Shown here: positions 41,841 through 52,928 of the stretch, piece by piece
Layout of the letters: the number at the start of each line of letters is the position of its first letter
Position numbering within the stretch: the first letter of the stretch is position 1
Source: Bifidobacterium miconis
Lineage (GTDB): Bacteria > Actinomycetota > Actinomycetes > Actinomycetales > Bifidobacteriaceae
Length of the DNA: 64,000 nt
Assembly (NCBI RefSeq): GCF_019331735.1
Contig: NZ_JAHBBH010000004.1
Location: 62,001 to 126,000 of the forward strand
Direction: 5' to 3'
Notes under the pieces: model-generated
The model's database searches: none
Told to the model about the DNA's origin: nothing
Seen by the model: the letters and a program-made list of their open reading frames with translations, nothing else
Translations under genes and position numbers: made by a program

Positions 41841-44800
41841 TTATCGCGACGTCCGCGAGTGTTTTCCGGTTCCCCGGGAGCGCAGATCATGCACGATATC
41901 GCGCATGTTCCGCGCGATGCGGGTTCCGTGCAAGCCACGTGATCCGCCCGCACTGATCATGCCGGCCATCGCACGTTTCCGGTTCATCGCGGCATACACC
42001 GCCATGCAGCACGCCAACAGCACACCGCCTATTCCCAGCCACAATCGCGCCGCGGCATTCCCTCCGGTCAACGGCAACGCCGTCACCGTGGCGAACGAGT
42101 TCACGAACGTGGACTTGTCGCCGGTACCGGCGCCCGCACCGTAGGTGAGCGTCACCGTCGGCTCGTGGCCTTCTTCCTGCGCGACCTTGATCGTCACCCG
42201 GCCCTTGTCGGTCCCGCTGATGCCGGTCGTGTCGTACTTCCAGCCTTCGGGCACGTCCGTGGTCTCCTCGGCGACCTTGAACGTGTACGTTCCGGTGTCG
42301 TTGAAGACCAGTTCGGGGAAATTGACGCTCTGCGTCTTGCCGTTCTCGATCTTGCCGTTGGTGGAGGCGGTCAGGCCGTCGGCCGAGAGTTCCTCGACCA
42401 CACCGGTCGTCTTGTTGCCGTCCTTGTAGCGGTAGACCTTCTTGGCAGCGTCACCGTCGGCGGTGGTGCGGGTCAGGTCGAACGTGAAGTTCTTGTCGCC
42501 CTTCCAGTCCATGCCCGTGACCTTCTTGATCACGCCGGGCTGCGCCTCCACGCCGAACGTGTTGACGAAGTGGGCGTGACGGTTGGTGTCCTTCTTGGTC
42601 TCGCCGGTCGCGTTGCCGGAAATCGCATCGTCGGACTTCGGCGTGACTTGCGTACCGTCCTTGTCCTCGGCCACGACCTCCTTCTGATAGAAGGGCGTGG
42701 GGATGCTGCTCTCCGTCATCGTGTAGTCGATCGTCTCAGGCAGCTCGTCGAACACGGCGATCTGACCGTCCTTGAGGTTCAGCGTGCCGGAGTACGCGTT
42801 CGTCTCGGCCGCGGCCTTCCGCGCCGTGAACAGCCGCACTATGGACTCCCATAGGCCGGTCGTCGTGGCGACCGGTTTCAGGGACAGGGTCTTCGTCTGC
42901 GGTTCGCACGTCTGGCTGTTGTACTGCGTCGGATCGGTGCCGTCGAACGTGCACAGCTTGTAGTCGTACTCATCCGTCACATCGGACATGCCCTTGCCGG
43001 CTTTCAGCGTGATCGTGAACCCGAATTGGGCGTTCGGAGCCGGATTCGGCAGGGTGCCGTCCTGACCGGCCTTTTTCGTGTTGTCCTTCAGATCAACGAC
43101 CACATTGGAGATCTTGAGCGGCGAGAACCCGCGATCGGTCACCTGGATGGTGGTCAGGCCGGAGAACAGGCCGGACAGTTCGGTGTTATCCAGCTTCTGC
43201 TTGTCCGCGCCGGAGACGCCGTGCTGCGCATCCTCGTAGTTTTGCGTGACAGAGAGCATCGGGAAGCCCTCGTCCACGGAGAAGTCGTCGTCCGCGGTGA
43301 ACGCGTCGGGATAATTTGCGTCCGACTTGTCGTAGGCCAGCTCGTACTCGCAGCTGTCGTCCGATGTGCAGTTGTCGGCGTTCACGACGTATGTGCCGTT
43401 CGTATCGTACTTGCCGTTCTTGATGTACTGGCCGTTCGCGTCCTTGGTTCGCGTGGGCGAATACTCGAACACGGCGTCGGACGACAATCCGTGGTACGAC
43501 AGGTGCGCCACCGTATCGGAGCCCTGCGTCTGCACGGCCATCGCGTGTGGCTCGTCGCCAGTACCAGTCAGGAAGCTTTCCCAACGGCCGCTCATCGCCT
43601 CGTCGGGATCCTGGTAGGCGTAGTCTCCGTAACTCTGCATCATCTTCTCCAGGCTGCCGTACTGCTGAGCCCAGTAGTACGGGAAGTGCGAGTAATGCGC
43701 CTTAGGTGTCTCCTTGTAGGACTTGCCGTTCAACGTCATGGTGCCGAACTTCAGCTCGGGCGGAGCCGCGGCATACGTGCCCTCGGTACCCTTGGAGTAG
43801 TCCTTAAACCGTGTGCAAAGGCCATCATCATTCTTTTTGGCGCAGTTACCGTCCTCGGAGGATGGGGTGTAGTCGGGGTTCGTGCCGTACAGATAGTTCG
43901 GCTGGTCGCCCTCGGTGTTGTTCGCGTTCGCGTTATTCGCCGCGGTCGCGAGGCTGTTCTCCTTGTTGAGCTCGTCTCCCATATCCGTGGAGTCGGCGCT
44001 CTTCAGGCCGACGGTGAGATTCGTCAGCGTCTTGTCGATGATGCCGTCCACGGTCGGGTACAGCGACTTGACAACGCTGCCCAGACCGACCTGAACCTTG
44101 ATGTTGTCGTTCGCGATGCCGGCATCGGCGAACACGCCGTTGTCGTTGACGACGACCTTGGTCCAATGGCTGTTGAGACCATAGCCCGTCGGAGCCTTCG
44201 TCTCCCTGACGTAATACGTGCCGTTGGTCAGTCCGGAGAACACCACGGCCGACTTCTTGTCGAAATAGTCGCCGCTCGTCTTCGCATAGTCGCGCGTCGT
44301 CATCGTGGCGTACGCGGAACCGCCGTCCTTCACGCCGGTCGGCTTGCCGTCGTCGTTCTTGGCGACGTCCTCGTCCTTGTAAAGCGCGAACTCCGCGTGG
44401 TTGCCGGGGATGTCCTTGCCGTCCTTGTCCGTGAGCTTGAACGGCGTACCGTTCTCGTCGAGCTTCTGCACGGCGAGCGTGTTGACGATGTCGGACACGT
44501 AGATCGTGGACGACAGTTCACGGGACAGACCGGTGGCGGCGATAGGCGTGTAGTTGATGACCCCGCCGTCCAGCGCATCGGTCGTGTAGTAGTAGTTGAT
44601 GGAGTACTTGCCACCACCCAGGAACGCATAATCCTCGACGTCACCGGGAAGTTCATCGAATTTCAGGTGCCAGTTGCCCGTGGCGTCGCGGGACGCGATC
44701 TGCCGTTTGATGACGGATGGCGTCTGCATGAGCTGGGTGGGATTATCCCAGATCTTCCAGCCGTTCAATGTGTCGCCGGTGACCGGGTACCATCCGGCGT

Positions 44801-47351
44801 CGCTTCCGTCGGCGTTCGTCTTGTGCTTCATGACGATGGCGAACATCGCGCCCTTGGTCAGATCGCATTGCTCGGCGGCGCCGCAGGTGACCTTGTTGCC
44901 GCCGCCGGTCACCGACACGTCCAGACCGGTGACGACCTGCGAGCCGGACTGGTACGGGTTCTCGTTCTCGCTCTTCAGATACGTGTAGTCGCCGCCGTTC
45001 ACCGTCTTCGTCACGACCTTGATGTGCGGGTTCTGCCAGCCCGCACGACGGTAGCCGTCGGGCACCTTCGACTCCTTGACCAGAATGTTCGTCACGCCGC
45101 CGGTCTTCAACGCGGCCAGGCTTCGCGGATCGCCGGTCAGCGGGTCGGTCAGGCCAAACACGCCGTTTGCATCCGTATCACCCATAGCGAACGGGACCTG
45201 GCCGGAGTCGATCTTGTAATCCGAGTACGCGGAGTACATCTTGAAGCCGGCGCCCTTGACCGGGTTGCCGTACTGGTCGATCTTCTTGACCGAGTTGTCC
45301 GGGATGTCGATCAGGTTGAACATCAGCGAGCAGTTCGAGTCGGTGTTGCCGCGTTCCAGATAGAAGAACTTCAGGGTGTGGCTCGTGTTGTTCGGCAGCG
45401 TGTTGCCTTCGAAGTTCGATGTGTCCACGCCGGCGTCCTCGAACTTCTGCTTCAGGGTCGAGGTCTCGAAGGTCGTGTCCGTGCCGGGCTTGTTGTAGGG
45501 ATCCTGGCCATCCATCTGGTGGTTCGTGACCGTGATGTCGCCGGTCGCGAAGTTGATGGTGAAGCCGTCGCGGTTGTGGATGCCGCCCAGATCGGCGACG
45601 AGCACGCCGTCGACGTACACCCACACATCGTCGTCGCCGGAGAACTCGTACTTGACCTGATTGTTGTTGTCCGTGGGCGTATCGTTCTCGTTCGAGTTCG
45701 TGTGGCCGTGGTACTTCTGCGTGAACCGGGTCTCCATCGTCATGCCGAAGTAGTGGTTGATGTTGACCTTGTCCGAGAACACGCCGGAACGGCCGGGCTG
45801 CCCGGTGGCGTACGGCTCGATGCTCCGGTCGTACGTGATGCCTTTGCCAGTGGTGTCCTTGGTGAATACGTCGGACGCCTTGTTGAACGGGAAGAAGTTG
45901 GTCATGCGCTTCCCGTCCGCGTTGATCGTGTTGGACGAGGAGACCGCACCCTGGTTGTATACGTGGAACGCGTTTTCCTTGTGGTCGTACTCCGCGTAGT
46001 TCTCCGCGGAATCGAACTTGTAGTAGCCGTTCTCCACTTTGAACAGGTTCTTCACGTCCGTGTACGACGCCTTGGAACCGCTCTTCTCGCCGGGATTGAA
46101 CAGGTAGGACAGGCTTTCATCGGCCCCCGCATACTGCTGGCCGTTATCGGTGGTACCGGCGGTTGCGGCGGTGTTCAGCTTCGGGTATCCGCTGTCGTCC
46201 AGCGTGTTCTGGACCATGCCCTGGCTGTTCGCACCGTTCAGACGGTACGGGTAGCCGGAATAGCTCGTCCACTGGTTGTACTTCTTTTCGTTCTTGTCCT
46301 CGAAACCGCTGCGCCGGAACTTCAGCGCATGGCCGACGTTGATGCCATCGTCGTCAACGGTGGCCGAGTCGGCATAGTCCTTTGAATCCTGCTTGTCCAA
46401 CCAGTAGTCGAACAGGTTCACCTTGGTGTTTGCCGGTTGCGTCGTCGAGATGCGGTTCTTCTCGAGCAGCTTCTCGAGCGCCGCCTCGTCGTTCTCGGTT
46501 TTCGCAAGGTTCACGATGATCGGGACACGGTGATCCGTGTAGCCGTCGGGCAACACCGCGTCGTCGGGGAGCTTCGCGTAGATCGTGTAGCTGCCCTGGT
46601 ACTGGCTATTGCCGTAACCGCTGAGATCCAGATCCCAGTAGCTGAGGTAGTAGTCGTGGTCCGCACCGTTCACGGTGGTCTGTACCCTGAGGTTCTTGTC
46701 GTCGTAGCTGTTGCCGTTGATCCAATTGCCGATGATGTAGCTCGGCAGCGGGTTGTCGACGCTGATCTTCTTGCCGTTGTAGGTGTAGTCATCAGGCACG
46801 TGGAACTGCCAGCCGCCATCGGCTCTCGCGAACATGGCGGTGCTGTTCAGCCACGCATCGTTGCCCTTGCCGTCCTTGCCCTTGACGCAGAAATTGACGG
46901 CATCGTTGAACTTGGTGCATTCGTCGGGCAGGTCGGCCACGGGAGCGGGCTGTGCTTCGGCGGATTGGGATTGCGCATCATCGGACTGCGTCTTATCGGA
47001 CGGGGACTGTACCGCCTGGGACTCCGACTTCGCATCGGCACCGGCGTCGGTCTTCGTGCCGGTATTGGCCTGCTTCGACCCAGTCTGGGTGGAATCGTTT
47101 CCAGAGTTAATACGAGAAGAAGGGGTGTCAACACCCTTGGAATCCCCCTTGTCAGAGGAATCATCGGCGGTCGCCGAAGCGTCTTCCCGCGTGGAAGAAC
47201 CATTTTCGGAGGTTATATCCCGTTGCTGCGACGTAGCGTCCGAAGTGGCCGGATCGGCTTGCGCAACCGTCGGCAGTACCGCGATAACCATTGCAATAAC
47301 AACGATTAGTGACACCGCAAGCGCAATCCACCTCTTTGTACGCCTGACCAT
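41841..47351 (-). CDS. Large tip/minor pilin with fibro-slime domain, LPLTG-anchored
   Basis: The 1836-residue surface protein has a signal peptide (RRTKRWIALAVSLIVVIAMV, cut after AQA near 33) and an S/T/D-rich stalk to ~130. A fibro-slime-type domain lies near 560-605 (KYEFSGDDDVWVYVDGVLVADLGG), with several Cna-B/SpaA-like domains after it (E-box YYVRETKAPTGYG) and LPLTG near 1760. The anchor is followed by a ~45-residue basic tail, much longer than usual. This is the FimB-type adhesive subunit, made before the backbone pilin in one transcript. The ATG at 47351 follows GGAAGAGAG; a GTG at 47402 is an alternative. A G10 tract lies upstream. Confidence 0.85.
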   Translation of the reverse strand: MVRRTKRWIALAVSLIVVIAMVIAVLPTVAQADPATSDATSQQRDITSENGSSTREDASATADDSSDKGDSKGVDTPSSRINSGNDSTQTGSKQANTGTKTDAGADAKSESQAVQSPSDKTQSDDAQSQSAEAQPAPVADLPDECTKFNDAVNFCVKGKDGKGNDAWLNSTAMFARADGGWQFHVPDDYTYNGKKISVDNPLPSYIIGNWINGNSYDDKNLRVQTTVNGADHDYYLSYWDLDLSGYGNSQYQGSYTIYAKLPDDAVLPDGYTDHRVPIIVNLAKTENDEAALEKLLEKNRISTTQPANTKVNLFDYWLDKQDSKDYADSATVDDDGINVGHALKFRRSGFEDKNEKKYNQWTSYSGYPYRLNGANSQGMVQNTLDDSGYPKLNTAATAGTTDNGQQYAGADESLSYLFNPGEKSGSKASYTDVKNLFKVENGYYKFDSAENYAEYDHKENAFHVYNQGAVSSSNTINADGKRMTNFFPFNKASDVFTKDTTGKGITYDRSIEPYATGQPGRSGVFSDKVNINHYFGMTMETRFTQKYHGHTNSNENDTPTDNNNQVKYEFSGDDDVWVYVDGVLVADLGGIHNRDGFTINFATGDITVTNHQMDGQDPYNKPGTDTTFETSTLKQKFEDAGVDTSNFEGNTLPNNTSHTLKFFYLERGNTDSNCSLMFNLIDIPDNSVKKIDQYGNPVKGAGFKMYSAYSDYKIDSGQVPFAMGDTDANGVFGLTDPLTGDPRSLAALKTGGVTNILVKESKVPDGYRRAGWQNPHIKVVTKTVNGGDYTYLKSENENPYQSGSQVVTGLDVSVTGGGNKVTCGAAEQCDLTKGAMFAIVMKHKTNADGSDAGWYPVTGDTLNGWKIWDNPTQLMQTPSVIKRQIASRDATGNWHLKFDELPGDVEDYAFLGGGKYSINYYYTTDALDGGVINYTPIAATGLSRELSSTIYVSDIVNTLAVQKLDENGTPFKLTDKDGKDIPGNHAEFALYKDEDVAKNDDGKPTGVKDGGSAYATMTTRDYAKTSGDYFDKKSAVVFSGLTNGTYYVRETKAPTGYGLNSHWTKVVVNDNGVFADAGIANDNIKVQVGLGSVVKSLYPTVDGIIDKTLTNLTVGLKSADSTDMGDELNKENSLATAANNANANNTEGDQPNYLYGTNPDYTPSSEDGNCAKKNDDGLCTRFKDYSKGTEGTYAAAPPELKFGTMTLNGKSYKETPKAHYSHFPYYWAQQYGSLEKMMQSYGDYAYQDPDEAMSGRWESFLTGTGDEPHAMAVQTQGSDTVAHLSYHGLSSDAVFEYSPTRTKDANGQYIKNGKYDTNGTYVVNADNCTSDDSCEYELAYDKSDANYPDAFTADDDFSVDEGFPMLSVTQNYEDAQHGVSGADKQKLDNTELSGLFSGLTTIQVTDRGFSPLKISNVVVDLKDNTKKAGQDGTLPNPAPNAQFGFTITLKAGKGMSDVTDEYDYKLCTFDGTDPTQYNSQTCEPQTKTLSLKPVATTTGLWESIVRLFTARKAAAETNAYSGTLNLKDGQIAVFDELPETIDYTMTESSIPTPFYQKEVVAEDKDGTQVTPKSDDAISGNATGETKKDTNRHAHFVNTFGVEAQPGVIKKVTGMDWKGDKNFTFDLTRTTADGDAAKKVYRYKDGNKTTGVVEELSADGLTASTNGKIENGKTQSVNFPELVFNDTGTYTFKVAEETTDVPEGWKYDTTGISGTDKGRVTIKVAQEEGHEPTVTLTYGAGAGTGDKSTFVNSFATVTALPLTGGNAAARLWLGIGGVLLACCMAVYAAMNRKRAMAGMISAGGSRGLHGTRIARNMRDIVHDLRSRGTGKHSRTSR

Positions 47352-47480
47352 AGTCGACACTCTCTTCCCAATGCGCGCCGCTAGAACAGCACGCTCGCCC
47401 ACATTCCGTTTCCTCAGTTCAATCGGCCGGAAGTGCCCGTCACATCAGTTGACGAGTCTTGCAACCGTTTCCATTCGGAA

Positions 47481-47496
47481 AACGTACCCCCCCCCC
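47481..47496 (-). promoter_or_regulatory. G10 tract abutting a candidate -10 box of the pilus operon
   Basis: On the minus strand ten G residues (47487-47496) end directly at TACGTT (47481-47486), a TANNNT box. A 17-nt spacer would consist of AAGTCTC plus the ten Gs, with GGTGCA as a poor -35. Slippage changes the spacer length. The 47352-47662 gap has no other gene. Confidence 0.5.
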
Positions 47497-47662
47497 GAGA
47501 CTTTGCACCCGATTCCATCCGTGCATCATGTCACGGCGTGTCGTAACCCATCAGGCTCTTCGCATCATTGGGGCAGCACCATTGCGCCCCGTCCCGGCAC
47601 ATTGCGCGGTTATTCGATTCCATGCGTGCGCTGCGCCGTTGCAGCGGCACGACCGGGCATGA

Positions 47663-49078
47663 TCAGAACAGTTCGCCTTGGCTGAATTCGTCGTCGAGCA
47701 TGCCGTCGGCGGCATGCTCCCGCGGGTCGAACGCCTCCGGGCCTTCCGCCTCCAGCCGCATCGCCGCGTCGGCCGAAGCGGCGCGCAGGTCGCCGTCGAG
47801 CATCACCGCATCGGGCGAAACGTAGAACATGCGCTCGCTCACGCCGGCCAAGTACAGCCCGTCCATCGACTCCACGCGCGACAGCGCGACGTAGCCCATG
47901 CCGGGCGCAAACGTTCGCTTCAAATCCATGACCGCACGGTCCAGCGTCATGCCCTGCGACTTGTGGATCGTGATCGCCCACGCGCAGCGCAACGGCACCT
48001 GGTTGATCGACGCGAGCACCGTCTCGCCGTCCGTCATCTCCCACGCGGCGGGCTTCATCGTGACGACGTTGCCGTTCTCGAATTCGACGATCGGCCAGCC
48101 GCCCTTCGCTTCGGGCGCGAACCCGCGCACCGTGCCGAGCGAGCCGTTCACGTACTGCCGGTCGGCGTCGTTGCGCAGCGCCATCACGGCCGCGCCGGTC
48201 TTGAGCACGAGCGTTTCCGGCGCGAGCATGTTCTTCTTGAGCCGGTCGACCATGGTCGCCGGGCCGGCCTCTTCGGCGTGGAACGTGTGCTCCTCCGCGC
48301 CGATCTGCGCGAGCCGCAGGTCGTTGAGCCCGTCGGCCTGCCGGTTGACGGGGAACAGGTGCACGGCCACCTCGCCGGGCTGCGGCTGCAGGCCCAGCCG
48401 CGCGGCGAGCACGTCGTGGTCCTTCTGGTCGACGCGGCCCTCGCGGATGTCGGTGAGTACGGTGAGCAGCGAACCGGTGTCCTGACGGTGCTGCTCGGTC
48501 AGATAGCAGATCGTCGGCGCAAGCTCGTCCCACACCAGCGATTCGGTGACGAATCCGTCCGGGTTGCGTCCGGCCTTCGCGTAGCGTTCACGTGCGGCGA
48601 CGAACTCCGGCGGCGGGGCGATCACGTCGTGGTTGCGTCCGCCGACGCTCACCGGAGGCAGCTGGAAGAAATCACCGGACAGCACGATCTGCAGGCCGCC
48701 GAACGGGCGCGGGTCGCGGCGCACGTCGCGGCAGACCTGATCGACCATGTCGAACAGCCACGCGTGCATCATCGACACCTCGTCGATGACGAGGATGTCG
48801 GTGTCCTGTATCTTGCGCCGGCGACGCGTGCGGATGAGCTTGAGCAGGCTGGTCGTGAGCGCCGTGGACACGCCGACGCCGCTCCACGAATGGATCGTCT
48901 GCCCGTTGACGTGCGTCGCGGCGATGCCCGTGGACGCGGTGACGGCGACGTGCGCGCCGGCCTTGCGCGCGGCGGTGACGAACTCGTTGAGCACGTAGGT
49001 CTTGCCCGCGCCGGGAGCGCCCGTCAGGAACACGTTCGCGCCGGCGGCGAGGACGGCGAGGGCTTCGGCTTGGCGCAC
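47663..49078 (-). CDS. PIF1/RecD-like ATP-dependent DNA helicase
   Basis: The 471-residue superfamily 1B helicase has Walker A GAPGAGKT (20-27), Walker B LVIDEVSMM (~96-104), the Q-rich motif SGDFFQLPP and the C-terminal ITIHKSQGMTLDRAVMDL and YVALSRVESMDGL motifs characteristic of PIF1-type helicases. It unwinds DNA 5'-3' in the family. The start is a GTG 8 nt after the orn stop, with only a weak ribosome site, so coupling to orn is likely. The acidic C-terminus (DPREHAADGMLDDEFSQGELF) is unstructured-looking. Confidence 0.9.
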   Translation of the reverse strand: MRQAEALAVLAAGANVFLTGAPGAGKTYVLNEFVTAARKAGAHVAVTASTGIAATHVNGQTIHSWSGVGVSTALTTSLLKLIRTRRRRKIQDTDILVIDEVSMMHAWLFDMVDQVCRDVRRDPRPFGGLQIVLSGDFFQLPPVSVGGRNHDVIAPPPEFVAARERYAKAGRNPDGFVTESLVWDELAPTICYLTEQHRQDTGSLLTVLTDIREGRVDQKDHDVLAARLGLQPQPGEVAVHLFPVNRQADGLNDLRLAQIGAEEHTFHAEEAGPATMVDRLKKNMLAPETLVLKTGAAVMALRNDADRQYVNGSLGTVRGFAPEAKGGWPIVEFENGNVVTMKPAAWEMTDGETVLASINQVPLRCAWAITIHKSQGMTLDRAVMDLKRTFAPGMGYVALSRVESMDGLYLAGVSERMFYVSPDAVMLDGDLRAASADAAMRLEAEGPEAFDPREHAADGMLDDEFSQGELF

Positions 49079-49086
49079 GACGATGC

Positions 49087-49734
49087 CTACTTGTTGATGC
49101 TCGTCGCGACGATGTCGGCGGCGATGCGCTTGGCGGTCGCCTCGTCCGGGCCGGGGGCCGGGGCCATGACGGCCTCACGGTAGTAGCGCAGCTCGTCGAG
49201 CGATTCGATGATGTCGGCGAGCGCGCGGTGGCCGCCGTTCTTCGGCGGGCGGTTCTCGTACACGGCCGGATACCAGCGGCGTGCGAGCTCCTTGAAGGTG
49301 CTCACGTCGATGCTGCGGTAGTGCAGGTGGCTCATGAGGTTCGGCATGTAGTGGTCGAGGAACTTCTTGTCCGAACCGATGGTGTTGCCGGCGAGCAGCG
49401 GGCGCACGCCGTCCGGGGTGAAGCGCAGCACGTATTCGGTGACCTTCTTTTCGGCTTCGGCCAGCGACAGGCCGTGCTCCCACTCGTTGATGAGGCCGGA
49501 GCGGGTGTGCATGTTGCGCACGAAGTCGTTCATGTGGGCCACGGCCTTGTCGGACGGCTTGATGACGTAGTCCACGCCCTCGTCGAGCACGTTAAGGTCG
49601 AAGTCGGTCGGCACCACGGACACTTCGACGAGTTCGTCGCCGCCGAAAATGTCGAGCCCGGTCATCTCGCAGTCGATCCAGATCAGTCGCGAATCCTCCG
49701 CCGTGTACGTTTCCGCATCATGCGCATCCACCAT
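49087..49734 (-). CDS. orn: Oligoribonuclease
   Basis: The 215-residue 3'-5' exoribonuclease degrades di- to pentanucleotides, including pGpG, in mRNA turnover. DEDDh residues are visible: [10 protein letters not shown] (Asp, Glu), the Asp in [14 protein letters not shown] and the His/Asp pair in [19 protein letters not shown] lies 9 nt before the ATG at 49734. It is followed, 8 nt after its stop, by the PIF1-type helicase gene. Confidence 0.95.
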   Translation of the reverse strand: MVDAHDAETYTAEDSRLIWIDCEMTGLDIFGGDELVEVSVVPTDFDLNVLDEGVDYVIKPSDKAVAHMNDFVRNMHTRSGLINEWEHGLSLAEAEKKVTEYVLRFTPDGVRPLLAGNTIGSDKKFLDHYMPNLMSHLHYRSIDVSTFKELARRWYPAVYENRPPKNGGHRALADIIESLDELRYYREAVMAPAPGPDEATAKRIAADIVATSINK

Positions 49735-49809
49735 CGTGGAACCCCTTTCCTTGGGCTTGCATCTCATGTCTAGCATTGTGTCAGGTTTACGCTGCCGCAT
49801 CCCTCTTCT

Positions 49810-49886
49810 CTCGGCTCCCCTTGTCAGGGGAGCTGTCACGAAGTGACTGAGGGGTAGTCAAACCCGTCACATTGAGTCCGACAAAG
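49810..49886 (-). repeat. Intergenic palindromic repeat, copy 2 (inverted)
   Basis: A full ~77-bp copy in minus orientation between orn and guaB: the TTTGTCGGACTCAATGTGAC left part, the CAGTCACTTCGTGACAG stem, the CTCCCCTGACAAGGGGAG stem and GCCGAG. Confidence 0.85.
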
Positions 49887-49931
49887 TACGAGTCCTTGTG
49901 TCGAACAGTACAGGCTACCGCGCCGGCGATA

Positions 49932-49972
49932 CAAAAACGGCTCCCCTGCCGCGAACAGGCGGGGAAGCCGTT
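49932..49972 (-). terminator. Intrinsic terminator of guaB
   Basis: ACGGCT-CCCCTGCC pairs with GGCGGGG-AAGCCGT; on the minus strand GTTTTTG follows. Confidence 0.8.
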
Positions 49973-50023
49973 GTCAGTCAACCGATTCGATCAGCGAATC
50001 CGGTCAATCGGATCAGTTGTTGA

Positions 50024-51619
<1,596 letters not shown>

Positions 51620-51643
51620 CTATGCGGTGAGATTTGGCACGCG

Positions 51644-51721
51644 CTTTGTCGAACGTAATGCGATGGGTCCTGACTACCCCTCAGTCACTTCGTGACAGCT
51701 CCCCTGACAAGGGGAGCCGAG
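51644..51721 (+). repeat. Intergenic palindromic repeat, copy 3
   Basis: A full copy in plus orientation between guaB and the wecA-like gene. The left part has drifted (CTTTGTCGAACGTAATGCGATGGG), while the two stems and GCCGAG are identical to copy 2. Confidence 0.85.
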
Positions 51722-51755
51722 GAAAGGGATATGGCCGTGCAAACCCAACAAAGCG

Positions 51756-52928
51756 CTAGTCCCGCGGCTTGCCCTGCGGCCCGCCCGTCACGCTGCCGCT
51801 GGCGTGCTGCGCGCGTTCGAGCGCGTTCTCCTCGCGGATCTCGGGGATGCGGTGCTTGAGGTACGGGTACATCGTCGCGAACGAGAGCAGCACCACGGCC
51901 ACGCCCATGCCGATCGCCACGTAGCGCGCGCGGAAGAACAGGATCATGAGCGAGCCGAACGCGATGAGCGCGGCCCAGCCCCACAGAATCAGCACCGCGC
52001 CCTGCACGGTGTGCCCGATCCGGAGCATGCGGTGGTGCAGGTGCATGCGGTCCGGGTGCATCGGCGACTGTCCCTTGGCAAGACGCCGCACGATCGCCAT
52101 GCACATGTCGAGCACGGGCAGGAACAGCACGAGGATCGGCAGCAGGATCGGCATGAACACCGGCAGGTAGATGCTCGCGTGGATCGAGGCCGGGTCGAGA
52201 CGGCCGGTCATGATGATCGACGCGCACGTGATGAGATAGCCGAGCAGCATGGAGCCGGAGTCGCCCATGAACAGTTTCGCCGGATGCCAGTTGTGCAGGA
52301 TGAAGCCGACGCAGATGCCGACCATCGCCACGTCGATCAGCGTCGCCATCGACGCATACGACGGCGAGTTGCGCGCGAGTATGTACGAGTACGCGGCGAA
52401 CGCGATGCCGCCGATCGCGACGATGCCGGACGCGAGTCCGTCCAGTCCGTCGACGAAATTGACCGCGTTGATCGACGCGACGATCAGGAACGCGGTGATC
52501 GTGATCGAAATGCTCGGCGACGCCGTGACGAGCGAGCCGAGCGGCAGCGAGATGATTTGCAGGCCGCCCCACGCGACGAACACGGCGGTCAGCAGCTGGC
52601 CGGCCATCTTGAGCATCCAGTCGAGATCCCACAGGTCGTCGGCCATGCCGATCAGGCAGATCGACACGGCGCCGAGCATCACGACCCACGCCTGATGGTT
52701 GGATAGGAACAGATTGCTTAAAAACGGCATGCGGCTGGCGAACAGCATCGCGCCAAGGAAGCCGCACAGCATGCCGAGACCGCCCATGCGCGGCGTGGGG
52801 ATGGTGTGCACGTCGCGCGCGCGGACCTTGCCGACCGCGCCGATCTGGATGGCCACATGCCGGATGAGCGGGGTGATGAGCCAGGTGATGCCGCCGGCGA
52901 CGGCGGCCACGAACAGATAGACCCTCAT
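51756..52928 (-). CDS. Undecaprenyl-phosphate sugar-1-phosphate transferase, WecA/TagO type
   Basis: The 390-residue protein of the MraY/WecA family has ~10-11 membrane segments and starts the synthesis of a cell-wall or capsular polymer on undecaprenyl phosphate. It shows the Mg site MADDLWDLDW (~95-104), NAVNFVDGLDGLASG (~155-169), FMGDSGSM (~220) and the cytoplasmic His motif HPDRMHLHHRML (~293-304). These favour WecA/TagO (GlcNAc-1-P) over MraY. The ATG overlaps the stop of the tsaC gene by 4 nt, so the two are translationally coupled. Confidence 0.92.
   Translation of the reverse strand: MRVYLFVAAVAGGITWLITPLIRHVAIQIGAVGKVRARDVHTIPTPRMGGLGMLCGFLGAMLFASRMPFLSNLFLSNHQAWVVMLGAVSICLIGMADDLWDLDWMLKMAGQLLTAVFVAWGGLQIISLPLGSLVTASPSISITITAFLIVASINAVNFVDGLDGLASGIVAIGGIAFAAYSYILARNSPSYASMATLIDVAMVGICVGFILHNWHPAKLFMGDSGSMLLGYLITCASIIMTGRLDPASIHASIYLPVFMPILLPILVLFLPVLDMCMAIVRRLAKGQSPMHPDRMHLHHRMLRIGHTVQGAVLILWGWAALIAFGSLMILFFRARYVAIGMGVAVVLLSFATMYPYLKHRIPEIREENALERAQHASGSVTGGPQGKPRD

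Noticed and set aside
47402..47496. G-tract as an in-frame slippage switch in the tip pilin coding sequence
   Set aside because: An in-frame TGA at 47445-47447 lies between the tract and the first possible start, so the tract is outside the coding frame as assembled.
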